Source of the DNA: Clostridia bacterium
GTDB taxonomy: Bacteria; Bacillota; Clostridia; Christensenellales; Borkfalkiaceae
Direction: 5' to 3'
DNA: 51,886 nucleotides
Assembly: GCA_017545865.1 (NCBI GenBank)
Contig: JAFWXO010000026.1
Location: forward strand, 1-51,886
Shown here: piece by piece, positions 32,897-40,716 of the stretch
How positions within the stretch are numbered: the first letter of the stretch is position 1
Layout: the number at the start of each line of letters is the position of its first letter
Program-made: the position numbers and the translations under genes
The notes under the pieces: model-generated
What the model saw: the letters and a program-made list of their open reading frames with translations, nothing else
Told to the model about the DNA's origin: nothing
Database searches by the model: none

Positions 32897-33694
32897 ATGA
32901 TTATTGATACTGAACATTTAACTTATAACCACGTTACGTTTGAAAACCCCAAGAAAAACTCTGACTTTAAAAACCACTCTCACAACGTTTACGAACTTTT
33001 ATATTTCGTTAAAGGCGACGCGGACTACGTTATTGAAAATAGGCGCTATCATTTAAAGAAGAACGATTTGGTTTTTATAAGACCTAATCTTTACCACTAT
33101 ATTGAAATTCTTTCTAACGCCGAATACGAAAGATTTAATCTATCTTTCACGCCTTTTGTTATAAAAAGTGATTTATTAAAGAGAATTCCCAAAGAGATTG
33201 AAGTTGTTAACTGCCCTACCGACGGAATCGTTCAAGAACTATTCGGCAGAATTAACTACTACTCTAAAAACCTTAGCGAAAGCGAATTTTCTGACGTTTT
33301 GACCGCTATTTTAAAAGAACTTTTTTATTCTTTAATCTTAACTGCGGATAAAACTTTGAATATTCCGCTTGAAATTTCCCCGCTCCTTACTAAAATTTTA
33401 GAGTACATTAACGAAAACTTGCTCTCGTTAAAGTCAATTAAAGAAATCAGCGAGAACTTTTTCGTTACCGAGCAGTATCTTCACAAGATTTTTAAAACGC
33501 AACTTAAAACCACGCCCAAAAAGTATATCAACGCTAAAAGGCTTATGCGCGCTCAAAAACTAATTCAACGCGGTAAAAAACCTATTGACGTTTATTCCCT
33601 TTGCGGTTTTGAAACTTACGTTGGCTTTTACAAGCAATACCTTGCAACTTTCGGCTATTCGCCAAGCAAAGAAAAGTTAACCGACGTTAAATAA
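32897..33694 (+). CDS. AraC family transcriptional regulator with cupin domain
   Basis: The 265 residues comprise an N-terminal cupin-like sugar-sensing domain (FKNHSHNVYELLYFVKGDADY, then LVFIRPNLYHYIEI) and a C-terminal pair of AraC-type helix-turn-helices (SIKEISENFFVTEQYLHKIFK, then VYSLCGFETYVGFYKQY and FGYSPSKE). It probably activates the divergent oxidoreductase gene or the neighbouring amino-sugar operon in response to a sugar ligand. Its last eight bases overlap the end of nagA on the other strand. No ribosome binding site is present before the ATG. Confidence 0.92.
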   Translation: MIIDTEHLTYNHVTFENPKKNSDFKNHSHNVYELLYFVKGDADYVIENRRYHLKKNDLVFIRPNLYHYIEILSNAEYERFNLSFTPFVIKSDLLKRIPKEIEVVNCPTDGIVQELFGRINYYSKNLSESEFSDVLTAILKELFYSLILTADKTLNIPLEISPLLTKILEYINENLLSLKSIKEISENFFVTEQYLHKIFKTQLKTTPKKYINAKRLMRAQKLIQRGKKPIDVYSLCGFETYVGFYKQYLATFGYSPSKEKLTDVK

Positions 33695-34832
33695 CCTTTT
33701 CCCCACCAACGAAAACGTTTGAAACGTTAATTTTATCGTCAAACACAACGATATCTGCATCAAAGCCCGCTTTAAGTTCGCCTTTATTAAGTTTTAAAAG
33801 GCTTGCGGGCGTTTTTGTTATCATTTTAACCGCAAACGGAACGCTATAACCACACTCGAATATAAGCGTTTTTAAAAGCATATCTGCAGTTGCAATACTT
33901 CCTGCAAAACCAGTGCCGTCTTTAAGTTTGCAAACCCCGTCTGAAACCTCAAACTCAACACCGCTCATAACACCGCTTAACACGTTTGAGCCTGCAATTT
34001 CCAAACTATCGGTAACTAAGCAAACTTTATCCGCGCCCTTTATTTTAACTATCATTTTGATAAGTTCAGGTGGAAGGTGCTTGCCGTCTGCTATAATTTC
34101 AACGAAAAGTTCGTCCATTAAGTATGCGCTTTCAATAACGCCAAGGCTTCTAAAACCTTTGTTTCTTGTAATAGTTGAGGTGCAACTATATAAGTGAGTT
34201 ATTAAATTACAGCCGTTTTCAACGGCTTTTTTCATATCTTCATACTTAGCGTCAGAATGCCCAGCGGAAAGTATAACGCCTTTGCTTGATAAATATTTTG
34301 CAAACTTTTGGTCTTTATCAACTTCGGGCGCGTAAGTCCAACGCGCGATAATATCGCCGTATTTTTCAAAAATGGCTTGGTATTCGGTAGCATCGGGAGA
34401 TTTGATGTGACCGCCCGCTTGCGCTCCGCTTTGTTTTTTGGATAAATACGGACCTTCTAAGTGAGCGCCCAAAATGTTCGCCTTAGTTTCTCCGCTAAGT
34501 TTTGCCTGCTTGATAGAATCAACCGCTTTAACCATAACGGAAATATCGTCAGTTGAAACGGTTGGCATAATACTCGTTGTGCCGTGCGCTAAATGGAAAT
34601 CACAACCTTTAATAACGGAATCTTTATTATCCGTTATAAACGCGTTGCCACCACCGCCGTGAGTGTGCATATCAATAAAGCCAGAGCTTACGAATTTACC
34701 CGTGTAATCGTATAACTCATCGGCATCTAAATTTTCAGTAGAAACTGAACTTATAAGGCGGTTATCGATATATAAGTACCCGTCAAAAAGAGTATCGTTT
34801 ATAATAATTTTATCACTTTTAATTTTAATCAT
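33687..34832 (-). CDS. nagA: N-acetylglucosamine-6-phosphate deacetylase
   Basis: This removes the acetyl group from GlcNAc-6-phosphate. The amidohydrolase signature SSGFIDMHTHGGGGNAF is near residue 53, AHLEGPYLSKKQSGAQ supplies the metal-ligand glutamate, SAGHSDAKYEDM and ITHLYSCTS the histidines, and LVTDSLEIAG the catalytic aspartate. The middle GHIKSPDA segment is also typical. 381 residues is the usual length. The ATG at 34832 overlaps the nagB stop by four bases and lacks a ribosome binding site, so it is translated by coupling. It ends the amino-sugar operon and converges with the AraC gene. Confidence 0.95.
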   Translation of the reverse strand: MIKIKSDKIIINDTLFDGYLYIDNRLISSVSTENLDADELYDYTGKFVSSGFIDMHTHGGGGNAFITDNKDSVIKGCDFHLAHGTTSIMPTVSTDDISVMVKAVDSIKQAKLSGETKANILGAHLEGPYLSKKQSGAQAGGHIKSPDATEYQAIFEKYGDIIARWTYAPEVDKDQKFAKYLSSKGVILSAGHSDAKYEDMKKAVENGCNLITHLYSCTSTITRNKGFRSLGVIESAYLMDELFVEIIADGKHLPPELIKMIVKIKGADKVCLVTDSLEIAGSNVLSGVMSGVEFEVSDGVCKLKDGTGFAGSIATADMLLKTLIFECGYSVPFAVKMITKTPASLLKLNKGELKAGFDADIVVFDDKINVSNVFVGGEKVI

Positions 34833-35587
34833 AATAATTTCGAGCTGTCGTTATCTAAGTATAATTTCGCACCCTCTCTAGTTCTTAAAATACTTGCGGG
34901 GCAAAGTTCGGTTATTTCTCCGTTAACGGTGTTGTAAACCGCTTGCGCTTTAGTTTTTGCAGGAACTATGCAGAAAAGATTAGGCGCTTTAACAAGTGTT
35001 GGAACGGTTAAAGTGAGCGCAGTTTTAGGAACTTCATCTAAAGTTTTAAAGCAACCGTCGTTTACTTGTTGTTGACGGCAAACTTCATCAAGTTCAACTG
35101 CTTTAACAACCATTTTATCGTTAAATTCAGCAACGCCCGGATCGTTAAACGCGATATGTCCGTTTTCGCCGATACCTAAAACAACGATATCGGTAGGATA
35201 TTTTTTCAAAAGTGAAGAATATCTTTCAATCTCAGCGTCAACGTCGGTTGCGGAAACGTTAATAAGGTTAACGCTCTTAAAGGGAACGAGCGAGAAAATA
35301 CTTCTCATAAGGAAGTTGCCAAAGCCTTGAGGAGCATCAGCCGACAAGCCGATATATTCGTCCATGTGGAAAGCGTTAATTCTATTCCACTCAATATCTT
35401 TATATAAAGTGAGCGACTTTAAAACTTCGTTTTGAGAAGGCGCTGCGGCGAAAATCATATTGATTTCGCTCTTGGTTTTTAAAAGAGATACGATGCAGTC
35501 TTTAATATCTTTTGCAGACGCTTTTCCCATCTCTTCACGAGAATCGTAAATATTAACTTGAAGTTTGTCTTTTAAGTAAGTTTTCAT
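34829..35587 (-). CDS. nagB: Glucosamine-6-phosphate deaminase
   Basis: This converts glucosamine 6-phosphate to fructose 6-phosphate and ammonia. The family regions are present: MIFAAAPSQNEVLKSL, NAFHMDEYIGL with the catalytic-region Asp-Glu, VVLGIGENGHIAFNDPG with the catalytic Glu-Asn-Gly-His, and KTALTLTVPTL. The product is 252 residues. The start is the ATG at 35587, following AAAGGAATTATT, which overlaps the upstream stop (ATGA). A longer reading from 35605 lacks a ribosome binding site. With nagA it feeds GlcNAc-6-phosphate into glycolysis; no sugar transporter or kinase is in the same operon. Confidence 0.94.
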   Translation of the reverse strand: MKTYLKDKLQVNIYDSREEMGKASAKDIKDCIVSLLKTKSEINMIFAAAPSQNEVLKSLTLYKDIEWNRINAFHMDEYIGLSADAPQGFGNFLMRSIFSLVPFKSVNLINVSATDVDAEIERYSSLLKKYPTDIVVLGIGENGHIAFNDPGVAEFNDKMVVKAVELDEVCRQQQVNDGCFKTLDEVPKTALTLTVPTLVKAPNLFCIVPAKTKAQAVYNTVNGEITELCPASILRTREGAKLYLDNDSSKLL

Positions 35588-36420
35588 AATAATTCCTTTA
35601 AGCATTTTACCGCATCTTCAAATGCGAGTTGTTGATTTTCATATTTATAAGGATTGTCAAACGATTTACCAACGAGCGCGTTAAGACCTGAAAAGGTTTG
35701 TAAATGCGGTTCTAAAGTAATCGTAACACTTGAATTTTTAGCCCTATAATCATCTAAAATTTCTTTAATTTGCGCTTCGCCTTTACCTGCTGGCACGATT
35801 GCGCCTTCGTAAAGCGCGTCTTTTATATGGAAATACTCAATATAATCGTATAATTTAAGGTAAGCATCGTAAGGATTATACCCGTCTAACACGAAATTGC
35901 CCATATCTAACACGCATTTAAGTTTACCGCCGAAATACTCTAAAAGTTCTAAGCAACTTTCGGGGCTTTCGCCGTAAATTAACGCTTCGTTTTCGTGGCA
36001 AAGAGTAACGCCGTAACTTTCAGCAAGTTTAAGGAGTTTTTCTAAACACTCGATAACTTTTTGCTTAGAAGACTCACGGGTTTCCCCGTCTGCTAAGTAA
36101 AAACTGAAAATTCTAACGTTTTTTGCGCCTAACACGTTTGCATACTTGAACACGCGTTCAGCCATTTCAAAATGCCCGCATAAATCCCCGTCAAGTTTAA
36201 TCTTGCCGATAGGCGAACCGATTGAAGAAACGGTTAAACCGTAACTATCAACGACTGCTTTTACGTTTTCAATTTCTTCAAGTGATAACGTTGAAACGTT
36301 TTTGCCGTTTACTCCCCTTACTTCAATGGAGTTAAAACCAAAGGTTTTAAGAGCCGAGCATTGAGCCGTAAAATCATCGGCGTACTCGTCGGCAAAAGCG
36401 GATAAATATAATTTATTCAT
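35584..36420 (-). CDS. Sugar phosphate isomerase/epimerase-like TIM-barrel protein (amino-sugar operon)
   Basis: The 278 residues have the xylose-isomerase-like barrel pattern: FADEYADDFTAQCSALKTF, GFNSIEVRGVNGKN, GVTLCHENEALIYG with a glutamate ligand, KCVLDMGNFVLDGYNP with an aspartate ligand, YFHIKDAL with histidine and aspartate, and VTITLEPHL with the last glutamate. It is probably a metal-dependent epimerase or isomerase. The ATG overlaps the stop of the oxidoreductase by one base (TAATG) after AAAGGAG. Association with an oxidoreductase plus nagB and nagA suggests that an amino sugar or a derivative passes through both before reaching NagA and NagB. Confidence 0.87.
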   Translation of the reverse strand: MNKLYLSAFADEYADDFTAQCSALKTFGFNSIEVRGVNGKNVSTLSLEEIENVKAVVDSYGLTVSSIGSPIGKIKLDGDLCGHFEMAERVFKYANVLGAKNVRIFSFYLADGETRESSKQKVIECLEKLLKLAESYGVTLCHENEALIYGESPESCLELLEYFGGKLKCVLDMGNFVLDGYNPYDAYLKLYDYIEYFHIKDALYEGAIVPAGKGEAQIKEILDDYRAKNSSVTITLEPHLQTFSGLNALVGKSFDNPYKYENQQLAFEDAVKCLKELL

Positions 36421-37301
36421 TAAACTTCAAACTCCTTTACTGCAACTTCTTTTCCAGTTTCAATAGACTCGTTGATAGCGTCTAAGATAAACACGGTTGC
36501 AATAAAGTCTTTATAACTAACCGCTTGTTCGCCACCGCTTAAAATTCTATAAAATTCATCAAACTCAGTCTTGAAACAATACAAATCATCCGAAACTACT
36601 GGAACTTCGTGAAGCTTAACGCCTTGTTCAGCAACGCGCATAGCGTAATACGTCCAAGCGTTTCCTTCAAAGAATAAGGTGTTAATATCAAAATCGTTAT
36701 ATCTAACGATAACGTTGGTTTTATTGTCGTTCACGAACGCTTTTACACTCTTTGGGTATTTACCGAAAATTGCGCCCATAATTGAAATTAAGTGATCGGT
36801 ATAGAAATAGAAACCGCCCCAAGGATTGTGCATGTTAAGCGGCGCTCTTACGAAACCGCCGATAGTCTTACCGTCAACTGCGTTTTCGTGCTCGCTTTTT
36901 AATTGCTTAACGATATCCGCGTAAACTGCGCAAGAACCGCCCGTAAGCCTAACGCCTGCTTTTTTACACTCTCTCATAAATTCAACGGCTTCATCTCCGT
37001 TAACGGTAACGGGCTTGTCAATAAACATTGGAACTCCGCTTTCAATATAAGGCTTAGCGTATTTATAGTGGTTTGCGCCGTGGCGAGCGGTAACGATAAT
37101 ACCATCAACCTTGCCAACCGCTTCGTCATACGAGTTCATATTAGGAACACCGTAATGATCGGCAAATTTTTTAGCAACTTCACTATCTTCACTGAAAACA
37201 CCGATAACTTCAACGTCACTATACTTATCGTTAGCCTTCATGAAATCTAAAAACATATTTGCGTGGCTGTTTTCACAACCTAAAATAACTATTTTTTTCA
37301 T
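36420..37301 (-). CDS. Gfo/Idh/MocA family oxidoreductase (first gene of the amino-sugar operon)
   Basis: The 293-residue dehydrogenase starts with KKIVILGCENSHANMFLDF, where the dinucleotide loop GxGxxG is degenerate (GCENSHA), followed by VDGIIVTARHG, MFIDKPVTVNGDEA with the family lysine, and a short C-terminal domain with HNPWGGFYFYTDHLISIM. The unusual first loop and short length separate it from the second family member at 31728-32801, so it may bind the cofactor differently or have lost dehydrogenase activity. The ATG follows AAGGTGCGTT and the promoter at 37335-37363. Confidence 0.88.
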   Translation of the reverse strand: MKKIVILGCENSHANMFLDFMKANDKYSDVEVIGVFSEDSEVAKKFADHYGVPNMNSYDEAVGKVDGIIVTARHGANHYKYAKPYIESGVPMFIDKPVTVNGDEAVEFMRECKKAGVRLTGGSCAVYADIVKQLKSEHENAVDGKTIGGFVRAPLNMHNPWGGFYFYTDHLISIMGAIFGKYPKSVKAFVNDNKTNVIVRYNDFDINTLFFEGNAWTYYAMRVAEQGVKLHEVPVVSDDLYCFKTEFDEFYRILSGGEQAVSYKDFIATVFILDAINESIETGKEVAVKEFEV

Positions 37302-37334
37302 AACGCACCTTGTTTAAGTTTACTTTGTAATTTT

Positions 37335-37363
37335 ATTATAGATATAAATAATAGAAAAGTAAA
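37335..37363 (-). promoter_or_regulatory. Promoter of the oxidoreductase-epimerase-nagB-nagA operon
   Basis: TTTACT (37363-37358), 17-base spacer, TATAAT (37340-37335) on the minus strand, about 30 bases before the ATG. Confidence 0.75.
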
Positions 37364-37395
37364 TAAACAAAAACAACTAAATATATTAACAAAAC

Positions 37396-37426
37396 TAAAC
37401 AAAAACTCCGCGCTTGGCGGAGTTTT
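37396..37426 (-). terminator. Terminator after the lysyl-tRNA synthetase gene
   Basis: A 10-bp stem (37402-37411 with 37417-37426, AAAACTCCGC/GCGGAGTTTT) with a 5-base loop, followed on the minus strand by a T-rich run. Its arms resemble those of the terminator at 31698-31723. Confidence 0.88.
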
Positions 37427-37434
37427 GATTTATT

Positions 37435-39003
37435 TTAGAAATTTAATAAGTTTAAGTATTCGTTTTTATCGATTGCCGCAAGGAAAAGATAAAGCCTTGG
37501 GCCCATATCAGTGCCGAATAAAAGATTGTAGAACACTTTGAAGAAACGTTGTTGGCGAGCCATATTTTCTTTTTTAGTAAGCGTTTCGTCATTGATGAGA
37601 GAGTATAAATATTGTTGAACGTCTTTCTCACCGATACTGTCGCTTGCTAAAACGTAATCGTAAAGTTTTTTAACGGCTACCTTTTCTTCTTCGGTTAAGG
37701 TTGAATAGTATTCTTCGTTTTTACCTTTTAAAAGTTTGTAAAGTTTAGAAGGTTGATGATCGGTTATCCAGTTTTTAACCCTTTCAAGTCTAACGGTATC
37801 GTTTTCAGTAAACTCAACGCCAACTTTTGCTAAAATATCTTTAACTGACGCTGGGTTGAAATCAACGATAGTTGCAACGGAAGATAAAACGCCAAAGGGA
37901 ACTTTGGAGCGAGTTTTATTACCGTCAAGCATAGCAAGGTCGTAAACCCACTCGTTATACTCGTCAACTTCGCCGTTCTTATACGCTTCTAAACCTTTAT
38001 CAAATTCAGAATAGTGGCGAATAATAGTATCGTCAAAATTGAAAGAGAAACCTGCTTTTGGCTCGTATTTAGCAAAGAGCCATCTAATCATATCAGGCTC
38101 GTATACCTTTAAAACAGTTGCGGGGGTAATGTTGTTACCCGTTGAAGAGTGCATATCGCCAAGACCTGCGATTGACAACCAGCCATAACCTTGGAAAAGC
38201 GGAGGCTCAACGCCTAAAACTTTTCTTGCAATATCGCTTGCAACCACGAAACTACCGCTTGCCGCAGCGTGATCGATACCACCCGGTTCAAAGTCAACGC
38301 CTTCGTATCCCCAACGCATAGGCCAGTCAACCTTCCAAACGAGTTTAATCATGTGGTATTCTCTAACCTTAACGGTGTGAGTTGCGCCACACTTACAAGT
38401 AAAGGTAATTTCTTCGCCGTCACTAGAAGATGAAATAACTTTAGTGGTGTCCTTACCGCAAGTCGAGCAGTAAACGTTTAAAGGATAGTAGTTTTCTCTC
38501 TCGCCTTCATCGCTATCTTGCGTTTTATATTCCATCAAAACGTCGTAAATTTCTTTTCTCTTTTTGATAGCGTTGATTATACCTTCAGTATAATCGCCGT
38601 TCATATATTTTTTCGCTTGATATCTAAAGTCAACGTCAATTCCAAGTTCTTCTAAAGAAAGTTCAAACTCCTTTTCGTTGTGCTCAGCGTAAGACGAGTG
38701 CGTGCCGTACGGATCGGGAATAAGCGCGTAAGGCATACCCAAATATTTATCAAAATCAGGACAAATAGGCGCTACGTTTGAAGGAACTTTTCTAAGCCTA
38801 TCAAACTCGTCCCAAGAGAATAAAAGCCTTGCTTTCTTACCCATTTTGCGGAGCGCTTTAACAACGTAATAACTGGTTGCAACGTCTCTAAAGTTACCGA
38901 TATGAACAGAGCCCGACGGACTAATACCCGCCGCGCAAACGTATTCTTCTTTGTTTGGATTTCTACTAATAACGTCTAATGCTAATTTTTCAGCCCAATG
39001 CAT
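37435..39003 (-). CDS. lysS: Class I (archaeal-type) lysyl-tRNA synthetase
   Basis: This charges tRNA-Lys. The protein is of the class I form: the Rossmann HIGH-like motif SGSVHIGNFRD is at residues 34-37, the KMSKS-like loop reads DMHSSTGN in place of a standard KMSKS, and a cysteine pair set (CSTCGK and CKCG) near residues 185-215 may bind zinc. The 522-residue length agrees. Class I LysRS is typical of archaea, spirochaetes and some other bacteria, whereas most Firmicutes have the class II enzyme. The ATG at 39003 follows TAGGATTAAG; an in-frame start ten codons earlier overlaps the upstream gene. It lies seven bases after the kinase gene, so both are co-transcribed. Confidence 0.95.
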   Translation of the reverse strand: MHWAEKLALDVISRNPNKEEYVCAAGISPSGSVHIGNFRDVATSYYVVKALRKMGKKARLLFSWDEFDRLRKVPSNVAPICPDFDKYLGMPYALIPDPYGTHSSYAEHNEKEFELSLEELGIDVDFRYQAKKYMNGDYTEGIINAIKKRKEIYDVLMEYKTQDSDEGERENYYPLNVYCSTCGKDTTKVISSSSDGEEITFTCKCGATHTVKVREYHMIKLVWKVDWPMRWGYEGVDFEPGGIDHAAASGSFVVASDIARKVLGVEPPLFQGYGWLSIAGLGDMHSSTGNNITPATVLKVYEPDMIRWLFAKYEPKAGFSFNFDDTIIRHYSEFDKGLEAYKNGEVDEYNEWVYDLAMLDGNKTRSKVPFGVLSSVATIVDFNPASVKDILAKVGVEFTENDTVRLERVKNWITDHQPSKLYKLLKGKNEEYYSTLTEEEKVAVKKLYDYVLASDSIGEKDVQQYLYSLINDETLTKKENMARQQRFFKVFYNLLFGTDMGPRLYLFLAAIDKNEYLNLLNF

Positions 39004-39010
39004 CTTAATC

Positions 39011-39562
39011 CTACCTTTTAAGCCAATTTTCAAAATTGTTTATTATAATTTCGGCAACTTCCATAGGGGTTTTGCCGTTAGTGTCCACTACTAAATCGTA
39101 ATTTGACATATCCATTATGTCAACGTGGTAAAGGGAATTATATCTAAGTATCTCACTCGCCCTGCGCTTTTTAATTTCCGCTACCGCAGTATCTATATCG
39201 CTATAAGTTTCATCTTGCCTATCCGCGTTCATTATGCGCTCGGCGGAAGTTTTAATATCAACTTGCATATAAACCGAGAAACTTGACGGAACGAAATGCC
39301 AAGCCATTCTCGAATCGAAAAGAAATCTGCCGTGCAAATCTTCGTAACTTTTAAGCTTATCGTCAACGAGTTTATCGTATTCGGGGTGGGCTTCAATATA
39401 CCTATTAAAGTCGGCTACGCTAAGCCCTCTTTCAGAAGCCATCTCGCGCATAATCTTGCCGATTGAAACCTTTTCAAACCCGTATTTTTCAGTTAAAATC
39501 TCGCCAACGGTAGTTTTGCCACTACCTAAATCACCAGCGAGAGAAATCTTTAAATCTTTCAT
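39011..39562 (-). CDS. Cytidylate kinase-like P-loop kinase of archaeal type
   Basis: The 183-residue kinase has Walker A GDLGSGKT at 10-17, GFEKVSIGKIMREMASERG with the monophosphate-binding region, and a helix EIKKRRASEILRYNSLYHVD. The short form with no CMP-binding insertion, plus ERGLSVADFNRYIEAHPEYD, resembles the archaeal cytidylate kinase and cytidylate-kinase-2 family more than bacterial Cmk (about 220 residues). It probably phosphorylates CMP/dCMP, but a different nucleoside or tRNA-related substrate is possible given its partner LysRS. No ribosome binding site is seen and the promoter leaves a leader of only a few bases. Confidence 0.85.
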   Translation of the reverse strand: MKDLKISLAGDLGSGKTTVGEILTEKYGFEKVSIGKIMREMASERGLSVADFNRYIEAHPEYDKLVDDKLKSYEDLHGRFLFDSRMAWHFVPSSFSVYMQVDIKTSAERIMNADRQDETYSDIDTAVAEIKKRRASEILRYNSLYHVDIMDMSNYDLVVDTNGKTPMEVAEIIINNFENWLKR

Positions 39563-39572
39563 AGTCTTATAT

Positions 39573-39602
39573 ACTATAACTTAAAAAGTTATCTTTTGTC
39601 AA
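39573..39602 (-). promoter_or_regulatory. Promoter of the kinase-lysS unit
   Basis: TTGACA (39602-39597), 18-base spacer, TATAGT (39578-39573) on the minus strand. The expected start is about four bases before the ATG at 39562, giving an almost leaderless message. The -35 begins right after the stop codon of the upstream gene. Confidence 0.65.
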
Positions 39603-40277
39603 TTATTTAAGGCGGTTAAACGGGCAAACTTTTATGCAAATTCCACAAACCGAACCGCGACCTATATCTTTATACGTTTTCATGTGGTTAGAACATTTTT
39701 CAGCAGAGAAAAAGTCTTCCCTTTCCATACCGCTTTTAAAAACTATTCCGCTAATTGCTCCGCCGGGGCAAGCCTTAACGCACAAATTGCAATCCTTGCA
39801 TCCGTTTTCAATAATATCTTGCTCGGGAGAAACTTGCATATCGGTAAGAATAGTTGCCAAGCGAATTTTAGAGCCGAACTCACTGCTTATAAAAAGCGCG
39901 TTTTTCCCTATAAAGCCAAGCCCTGAAAGCCTTGCCCCCGTCTTATGAGAAAACGCTCCGCGATACGAACTTTTATCATCCGCCGTGGACTGCGATGCGG
40001 GTATAGGAAACGCCTTATAGCCTTGTTTTTCAATTAACCTTGCGCCTAAAAAGGTTATTCTATCAAGAAGGGCGTTTGCCGTTCGATAGGTATGAAAATA
40101 CTCTATCGTGGGCCTTTTATCAATAGTTTTTAAAACCGCGTCTGGAAGTTTTACGGCAACGGTTATAGCGTAAACTAAATCGCTTTGACCTTCAATGGGG
40201 CTTTTATCTAAGCGAGAAAAGCCAACCAAGTCCGCTCCAAGATCGGTAAGTTTTTCTTTAAGTAAATTTTCGTTCAT
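39603..40277 (-). CDS. QueG-like double 4Fe-4S protein (short form)
   Basis: The 224 residues carry two ferredoxin-type clusters near the end: CKDCNLCVKACPGGAI and a second set CSNHM, then CGICIKVCPFNR. The region KTGARLSGLGFIGKNALFI is typical of the epoxyqueuosine reductase QueG, which reduces the last queuosine precursor in tRNA using cobalamin. QueG is usually 300-380 residues with a C-terminal HEAT-like domain and a longer N-terminus; here the protein stops after the clusters. Function as a true QueG is therefore doubtful; annotation as a QueG-like reductase is safer. It sits one base after dtd and has only a weak ribosome binding site. Confidence 0.8.
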   Translation of the reverse strand: MNENLLKEKLTDLGADLVGFSRLDKSPIEGQSDLVYAITVAVKLPDAVLKTIDKRPTIEYFHTYRTANALLDRITFLGARLIEKQGYKAFPIPASQSTADDKSSYRGAFSHKTGARLSGLGFIGKNALFISSEFGSKIRLATILTDMQVSPEQDIIENGCKDCNLCVKACPGGAISGIVFKSGMEREDFFSAEKCSNHMKTYKDIGRGSVCGICIKVCPFNRLK

Positions 40278-40278
40278 A

Positions 40279-40716
40279 TCAAATATCGTAAATTATAGTT
40301 ACAGGCCCGTCGGAAAGTTGTGATATTTTCATATCCGCTCCAAACATGCCTTTTTTAACGGCGACGCCGTTACTTTTAAGTTTTTCACAAAAATAATCGT
40401 AAATAGGCTCGGCAACGGCGGGAATTTCGGCTTCGGTAAAACTCGGCCTATTTCCGTGAGAAACGTCCCCATACAAAGTAAATTGCGAAACGCTCATTAT
40501 CTCACCGCCAACGTCAATAACCGATTTATTCATCTTGCCGTTTTCGTCTTCAAAAACTCTAAGTTTTGCAATCTTGTTGGCAAGGTATTCCGCTTGCTCT
40601 AAAGTATCGCCTTTTTTAACGCCGAAATAAACTATTAAACCAAACGGGATTTCGGAAATCAACTCTCCGCTAACTCTTAAACTCGTTTGCTTAACCCTTT
40701 GAACTACCGCTTTCAT
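40279..40716 (-). CDS. dtd: D-aminoacyl-tRNA deacylase
   Basis: This hydrolyses D-aminoacyl-tRNAs (D-Tyr-tRNA and others), keeping D-amino acids out of proteins. The 145 residues begin MKAVVQRVKQTSLRV, carry the chiral-proofreading motif SQFTLYGD and the cross-subunit GPVT motif near the C-terminus, with NRPSF between them. It is full length. The ATG at 40716 follows GAGGAGTTTTA and overlaps the ROK kinase stop by one base. Confidence 0.95.
   Translation of the reverse strand: MKAVVQRVKQTSLRVSGELISEIPFGLIVYFGVKKGDTLEQAEYLANKIAKLRVFEDENGKMNKSVIDVGGEIMSVSQFTLYGDVSHGNRPSFTEAEIPAVAEPIYDYFCEKLKSNGVAVKKGMFGADMKISQLSDGPVTIIYDI

Noticed and set aside
31698-37426. Near-identical hairpins at 31698-31723 and 37402-37426 as ends of a mobile element
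   Set aside because: Both are intrinsic terminators placed directly after genes; GC-rich short stems with A/T flanks recur in this genome, and no transposase or target duplication is present between them.
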